Source: Anthoceros angustus
Taxonomy: Eukaryota > Streptophyta > Anthocerotopsida > Anthocerotales > Anthocerotaceae
Direction: 5' to 3'
DNA length: 64,000 bases
Assembly: GCA_010909165.1 (NCBI GenBank)
Contig: MU008160.1
Location: forward strand, 1,054,001-1,118,000
Shown: one piece after another, positions 58,891-64,000 of the stretch
Layout: every line of letters starts with the position of its first letter
Position numbering within the stretch: position 1 is the stretch's first letter
Notes under the pieces: generated by a model
Databases searched by the model: none
What the model was told of the DNA's origin: nothing
What the model saw: the letters and a program-made list of their open reading frames with translations, nothing else
Made by a program: the position numbers and the translations under genes

Positions 58891-59493
58891 TCATATCTTC
58901 ATTCTCTTCGAAATCACAAATGGTTTCAAAGAAGAGACATGAAACACATTATGAGAGAAGATCCATTCGAGTAGTTTGTAAGCCACATTTCCAATGCGCT
59001 TGAACTACGAAAGGTCCTCCATACTTAGGCCTTAACTTTGAGGTCACCCTTGTGGCGGGAAATTCTTCAATTTCACCCACACCTTGTCTCCTACTTGAAA
59101 CTCGCCTCTTGCTCGCTCACAAGAAACTTCTTTTGCTGTCCCGAGCCTTGGCCAATATCTTCTTAGCAACTTCATGCGCCCTTAAGCGCTCAATGAATTC
59201 ACGTGGTTCTCTTGCGTCTCAAACACGCTAGCATTCAACATGGAAACTACGTCCATTGCTTCGTTACATCATCCGAAAAGGTGTGTAGCCGTGGAGCTAT
59301 GTACGGTTATTATAACAAAATTACGCATCCTCAAGATGATTACTCCGATCTGGTCCATCGTACATAGTGTCGTAAGTATTCTTCTTGGATTACATTCACC
59401 CTCTCTGTTGATCCATCATATCGGTGGTACTGCTCATACATAATTGCACTCCTAAGCTCTTCATAATTGCCAAAACTCTGAAGAACTGGGATC

Positions 59494-62013
59494 TCACTCA
59501 CAATGCATAGGCGATCCATGTAACACATATACATGCTTCTTGAACAATCGAGCAACTTGAGCTTTCACTCGCTTCTTCGTAGGGATGAAGTGTGCTTGCT
59601 TGAATCTATCAACCATCATGATAGTTGTGTCCATTCTTGGTGGCAATGGCATAATGAAATCCATTGATATACTTTTCCAAGGCCCACTTGGAATAGGCGG
59701 TTGCAACAAACCTCGGATTTGCTCCACCTTATCCTGCGGCATCTACACAAGACTTAACATACTCAACGGTATGCTTGTACATTCCAGGCCAAGAATTTTC
59801 TCAACTTCTCATAAGTTGGGTCAATTCCTCTATGACCGCACTTGGCACATCATGACACTGCAAGCAACTTCCTTCTCAACACATGAGAATCGGGAATCAC
59901 AATCTGTTTTGCTTGAACATCAACAAGCCATTTCTAAGCTTAAACTTAGATCCGGTTGCTCCACTTCATTGATCCAATCACAGCTAATGGATCTCGCAGA
60001 TAAGCTTCCTTGATCTGCGTGTGAGTGTCCCTTGGCTCAATCACCATCTGTGTTGCAGCTAGCTTAGGCTTCTTCAGCGTAAAAGCAGTCATCAAACTTA
60101 AACTCTGCTTGCGACTCAAAGCATCTGCGAGATTCTCCTTCCCTGGCTTGTACTTGATAAACACATCATACATTGCTAGGAAATCTTGCCATCTAGCCTG
60201 TCTTGCGCTTAGTCGTAGCTGATTTGTAAAGAAGCTCGTGCTTACATTGTCTGTGTACAGCACAAAAGATCTTCCTAGAAGATAATGTCTCCAAATCTTG
60301 AGACAATTGATGATCATCTCCTTTTCATAAGTGGGGTACTTCCTTTCATATTCATGCAGCTTTCTTGACTCGTAAGCTACTGGCCTACCTTCTTGCAAGA
60401 GCACTCCTCCAATTCCAACATCTGATGCATCAATATATACTTCTATATCCTTCTTTGGATCATAGATTGCCAATCTTGGGGTAGTGAGTTTCAACTTAAA
60501 CTCGAATGCCCTCGACATTCATCATCCCACTTCCAAGCCTTCGCCTTCTTCAAGAGATCGTTAATGGGGCGCAATCTTGGCAAACATCGGTACAAATCTT
60601 CCTAGAAGATAATGTCTCCAAATCTTGAGACAATTGATGGCTGATCATCTCCTTTTCATAAGTGGGGTACTTCCTTTCATGTTCATGCACTTCCTTGATT
60701 CGTAAGCCACGGCCTACCTTCTTGCATGAGCACTCCCAATTGCAATATCGGCGCATGATATATACTTCTATATCCTTCTTTGGATCATAGATTGCCAATC
60801 GGGTAGTGAGTTTCAACTTCACTCGAATGCCCTCGACATTCATCATCCCACTTCCAAGCCTTCGCCTTCTTCAAGAGATCGATTAATGGGGCAATCTTGG
60901 CAAACATCGGTACAAATCTTACATACCGCTAGCCAATCCCAAAACATACGCACCTCGTGCACATTCGTTGGCAGCCAACTCAGATAACCTTTACCTTATC
61001 GGGATCCATCCCGATACCATCCGAGACAATGAATCCTAGGAAGTCTATCTCTTCCTTAACAAGTCACACTTTGTTATAGCTAAGAACAAAGAATTTGCTC
61101 TTAACCTTTCTAACACTTTCCTCAAGTGTTGGACATGCTCTTCAAGGTAGAATCGTATATCATGATGTCATCCAAGTAGATCACAACACACTCATCCATC
61201 GGATCTCCGAATATAGTATTCATGAGAGTCAAACGTGGTGCATTAGTGAGTCCAAATGGCATGACAAGGAACTCAAAAGATCCATACCTTGTTCTACAAG
61301 CGGTCTTGTATTCATGTCCTTGCGATGCGAATCGGTAATAGCGCCATTAGATCCGACTTGGTGAAATACTTAGCACCTCTCAATCATCAAACAAGTCATC
61401 CATCCTTGGCAAAGGATAAGAATTCTTCACATTATCGATTGAGTGCTCGTAATCCAAGCATAATCTCAATCCTCCATTCTTCTTGCGTGAACAACAGCGC
61501 ACCAAATGGGGACTTTGAGATTCTCACATAGCCCTTGGCTAGCGGGTTAGACATCTGTCTCTTGACTCTTGTAGCTCATCCTGCGATAATCTATATGGCG
61601 CTCTTGAAGGCGGTGTACTTCACGGCTTGAGATCAATCTCATGATCTACAATTCTTCTAGGAGGTAAAGGAGGCAACTCATCGGGCATCAAGTCCTTGAA
61701 CTCATTCAAGACTGCACTTCCTTGGAATCTTTGGCGCCCCGAGACTCCATCTCAAGACCATCTTCTAGTCCTTGCAAGACAAGTAAAAGAGTTCCTCTCC
61801 ATCCTTTACACAACATTTTGAGCTTTTCTTAGAGATGATATCATCAATGTTGTCTCCAAGCCTCGCTTGAGAAGCACAACTCACTTTGTGCTCTTCATCT
61901 CCTAAGATCTGTATGGTGCGTGAGTCCACGTTCACACATACCTTGTTGGCCTTCATCCATTCTAAGCCCAAGATGATTTCATGATCATCCATATCTACAA
62001 CTTTGAAGCTCAC
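59494..62013 (-). pseudogene. Ty3 element 2 protease-RT-RNase H-integrase
   Basis: Aspartic-protease region at 62013-61765 (DDHEIILGLEWMKANKVCVN). Reverse transcriptase at about 61,330-61,150 with [14 protein letters not shown] and the YLDD active site at 61,162-61,185. RNase H at 60,518-59,946 with YIDASDVGIGGVLLQEGRP, YERKYPTYEKEM, KIWRHYLLG and the downstream KYKPGKENLADALSRK. Integrase at 59,742-59,494 with SMDFIMPLPP. RNase H is partly duplicated (60,550-60,846). Frameshifts separate all parts. Confidence 0.88.
60269..60922. repeat. Tandem ~327-bp duplication within RNase H
   Basis: 'atcttcctagaagataatgt' begins at 60269 and at 60596; the second copy ends near 60,920. Differences are concentrated in short gaps ('atgatgatc'/'atggctgatc', 'aatcttggggtag'/'aatcgggtag'). 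Confidence 0.88.
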
Positions 62014-62392
62014 TGCTCCATTCCAATTCCCTATCTACAACGGCACTTCTTGCAATTCACCTTTGTGTTGCAGCATTCCTTTAGCTTGTTTCACTCTACA
62101 TGGCTCATATGTACTAGCCCATGTCAAACCAAGCTTGCTTGCCTTGCTAGGAGAAATGAAATTATGTGTTCTAAGTCAAGCAACATCCTCGCTCGCTCCA
62201 TTTATACATCCATGTATGTACATGAGCTCTCCACCCGCCCTCCGAATAGTCTGTCCTCGGCACTGAGACTCACCACATGCGGCCTTCGCAACATGTGGCC
62301 GATCCGTCATTTGGGATCCTCGGATCCGCCACTGTAATCCCGAGTCTTGGTGTGGATCTCCTTATACGAGAGTTTGTTCAAGATTCGGGCAT

Positions 62393-63407
62393 TCATTTGC
62401 ATAATGTCCGGCTCTCCACATGAGTAGCATACTCCTTTTCGAGAACCCATACTTGTTGTTCTCGAGCTCCTCTCGATTCCTCGATTTCTTCATGAAATTT
62501 CCTCTTGAATTGCCTCTTGCAATTCCATTTCCATGTCCTTAGCAGCTCCTCTGCTAGCACTACTACAGCTTCCTCTAGTTTGGGCATACCGACCACGGGT
62601 ACTGCCTCGAAATCTTCTAGAGGAGTTGGATGTACTAGAATGGAAACTATATGGAATGGCATCTGCTGCTGTAATGGCCTCTGCCAATGTAGTTGGACTA
62701 TGCAACTCAATTACATTAGCCCAATCCTTCAAACCACCATGAAGCGATGCGGTTTGTCATCTTCACTCATGGTAGTGCGATTGCATGACTTCAGAAGGTA
62801 CTTACATAATCTCGTCTGACTGTTTGCTTGATATTGTCAAGGCTGCCTACTTAGACGAAGCATTCGCAGTTGAACCGCTTCTTGAGGGCTTCTTTGAAGG
62901 ATGCCCGATGCAGTGATGGTATGTGCTCGGTTACCCTGGGCAACATTAGCACCATAACTCCGCCACCAGACAAAGCATAGCCCTTTAAGAAATTGCCAAC
63001 AATACCTAAGTAGTACTCGGCTCAACACCAGATGAGGCGAGATAAGTCTCAATAGAATAGATCCAAGAATCAATGACTTGCAGATCTCTTTCTCCCTCAT
63101 ACTTATCTGGTAGGGCTAGCTTCATGCTCGATTTTGAGCCACTTTGAAGATGCTCAATTGGGGAAGATTTCTTGTTGTTCTTCGCATCTTCGCCTTGTTG
63201 AGATGGGCTCTGGATTCGCTTTGTCTTCTTCCTTGAAGTCATTACATCGTCCAAGACACTGGAAGAACTTGATAAAGTACTTCCACCATCCGTTCTTCGG
63301 TCCTCGACTTCTCTCGATGGGCCTGTGCTCTCGGGCGCTCTCACTTCCTCTTGTTCGACGATGATGAATCTTGGCTTGAGGCGGATGATCGGAGACCGCT
63401 TCTTCAC
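62393..63407 (-). pseudogene. Ty3 element 2 gag
   Basis: The minus strand from 63407 reads a Ser/Lys-rich leader, then KLALPDKYEGERDLQVIDSW and IYSIETYLASSGVEPSTT, typical of Ty3 capsid starts. After a frame change comes WANVIELHSPTTLAEAITAA, an Arg/Ser-rich stretch, and a degenerate zinc knuckle (CYSCGEPD) near 62,425. Several frame breaks. Confidence 0.75.
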
Positions 63408-63469
63408 CTCTCCTTACGCTTCTCATTGACCATCTTGTGCACTCTCTAGTCACTCGGAGGAATGGACTA

Positions 63470-63481
63470 CGCCCGATACCA
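63470..63481 (-). other. Primer-binding site, initiator tRNA-Met type
   Basis: The minus strand reads TGGTATCGGGCG four to five bases after the 5' LTR. The first seven bases match the complement of the initiator tRNA-Met 3' end (TGGTATCAGAGC); the rest has drifted. Confidence 0.6.
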
Positions 63482-63485
63482 CTCA

Positions 63486-64000
63486 AGTAACACCCCTCAC
63501 TGCGCTGTAAGGAAGCGACAAGTCTTGGCTTCCAGTCTAGGACCTCGCCAATTCACTCCACAAGAGACTTGCACGATTCTCAACGCCTCAACCTCACAAC
63601 ACGACTAGGCTCCAAGTAGCCCGCCGTCCACTGACGACTCGCAGGCCACCTCCTCGAGGTGCTGCTCTTTATTGCAAGAATACAACGATGGAATCTGGCT
63701 ATCTATTCCATGACAAGCTCACAAGCTAGCTCTCCACAACTCTCTCAACACAAGGCTTGCAGAGCACACTTGCCTGCTCTCTCAAAGAGTGAGTCCCACT
63801 TGTTACTTGTTCCTCAAAGCCCTTGCTCTAGCTCTTATATATCCCGTAGCCTGACCTTAACTAGGTAGCTGTTAAATCTAGGGATTCTTACAGACCACTG
63901 ATCACTAAAAGTCCTCTCTAGGCAGTTCCTCTCTAAAGAGATTGCATGAAGCATGCAACACATGCATCACAGGACAGCTACTAACTTAGCTTTTTACCTT
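63486..64000 (-). repeat. 5' LTR of Ty3 element 2, cut by the window edge
   Basis: Starts AGTAACACCCC like the two left-hand LTRs and aligns to them to the last base of the window, ~55 bp short of the expected end. It carries a ~70-bp segment (63,828-63,899, with TATA-like 'gctcttatatatccc') that both left-hand copies lack. Confidence 0.9.

Larger units (their letters stand above)
57944..64000 (-). mobile_element. Ty3/gypsy LTR retrotransposon 2, decayed, runs off the right edge
   Basis: Minus-strand order from the right: 5' LTR (63486 to beyond 64000), primer-binding site, gag, protease, reverse transcriptase, RNase H, integrase, polypurine tract, 3' LTR. The RT-RH-INT order is diagnostic of Ty3. 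Expected total is about 6.1 kb. Many stops and frameshifts and two internal duplications (58464-58890, 60269-60922) make it non-autonomous now. No chromodomain seen. Confidence 0.9.

Overview
The window is nuclear DNA of a land plant. It carries spliced genes with plant-type introns, plastid and Golgi proteins closest to plant families, PPR-DYW editing-factor relics, a plant initiator tRNA-Met and Ty3-type LTR retrotransposons. Compact genes, several unspliced GC-rich ones, would fit a seed-free lineage (bryophyte, lycophyte or fern), but the species cannot be read from the sequence.

Layout. 1-6,020: broken and duplicated DNA, with a 436-bp direct duplication, a ~695-bp triplicated block inside a multi-exon coiled-coil gene, and two PPR-DYW fragments. 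6,690-12,750: CCB1-like cytochrome b6f haem-assembly factor (-), a PfkB sugar/nucleoside kinase (+) sharing its promoter region, and a two-RRM glycine-rich hnRNP (-). 13,916-17,545: a Ty3 element whose 5' half has been inverted inside itself. 17,546-20,190: no gene, only repeats and a reverse-transcriptase-like relic. 20,191-28,029: organellar tyrosyl-tRNA synthetase (+), golgin-84/GC1 (-) and ribosomal protein eL30 (+). 28,030-33,900: AT-rich gene-free DNA. 33,925-53,386: Raf-like kinase (+), PAN2 deadenylase (+), TLDc-domain protein (+) and methionine gamma-lyase (-). 55,502-64,000: initiator tRNA-Met, then a 1.4-kb tandem duplication joined to a Ty3 element read on the minus strand that runs off the right edge.

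The genes are housekeeping genes from unrelated pathways: plastid electron-transport assembly, organellar and cytosolic translation, Golgi tethering, mRNA turnover, Met catabolism and signalling. They form no operon or cluster. No novel enzymatic system was found. The most unusual features are structural: the self-inverted retroelement, the duplication with GAAGAT at its junctions, LTRs that seem to start AGTAAC and end GTTACT, the exon-block triplication, and small gaps at CTG/CAG and C/G runs that may be assembly errors.
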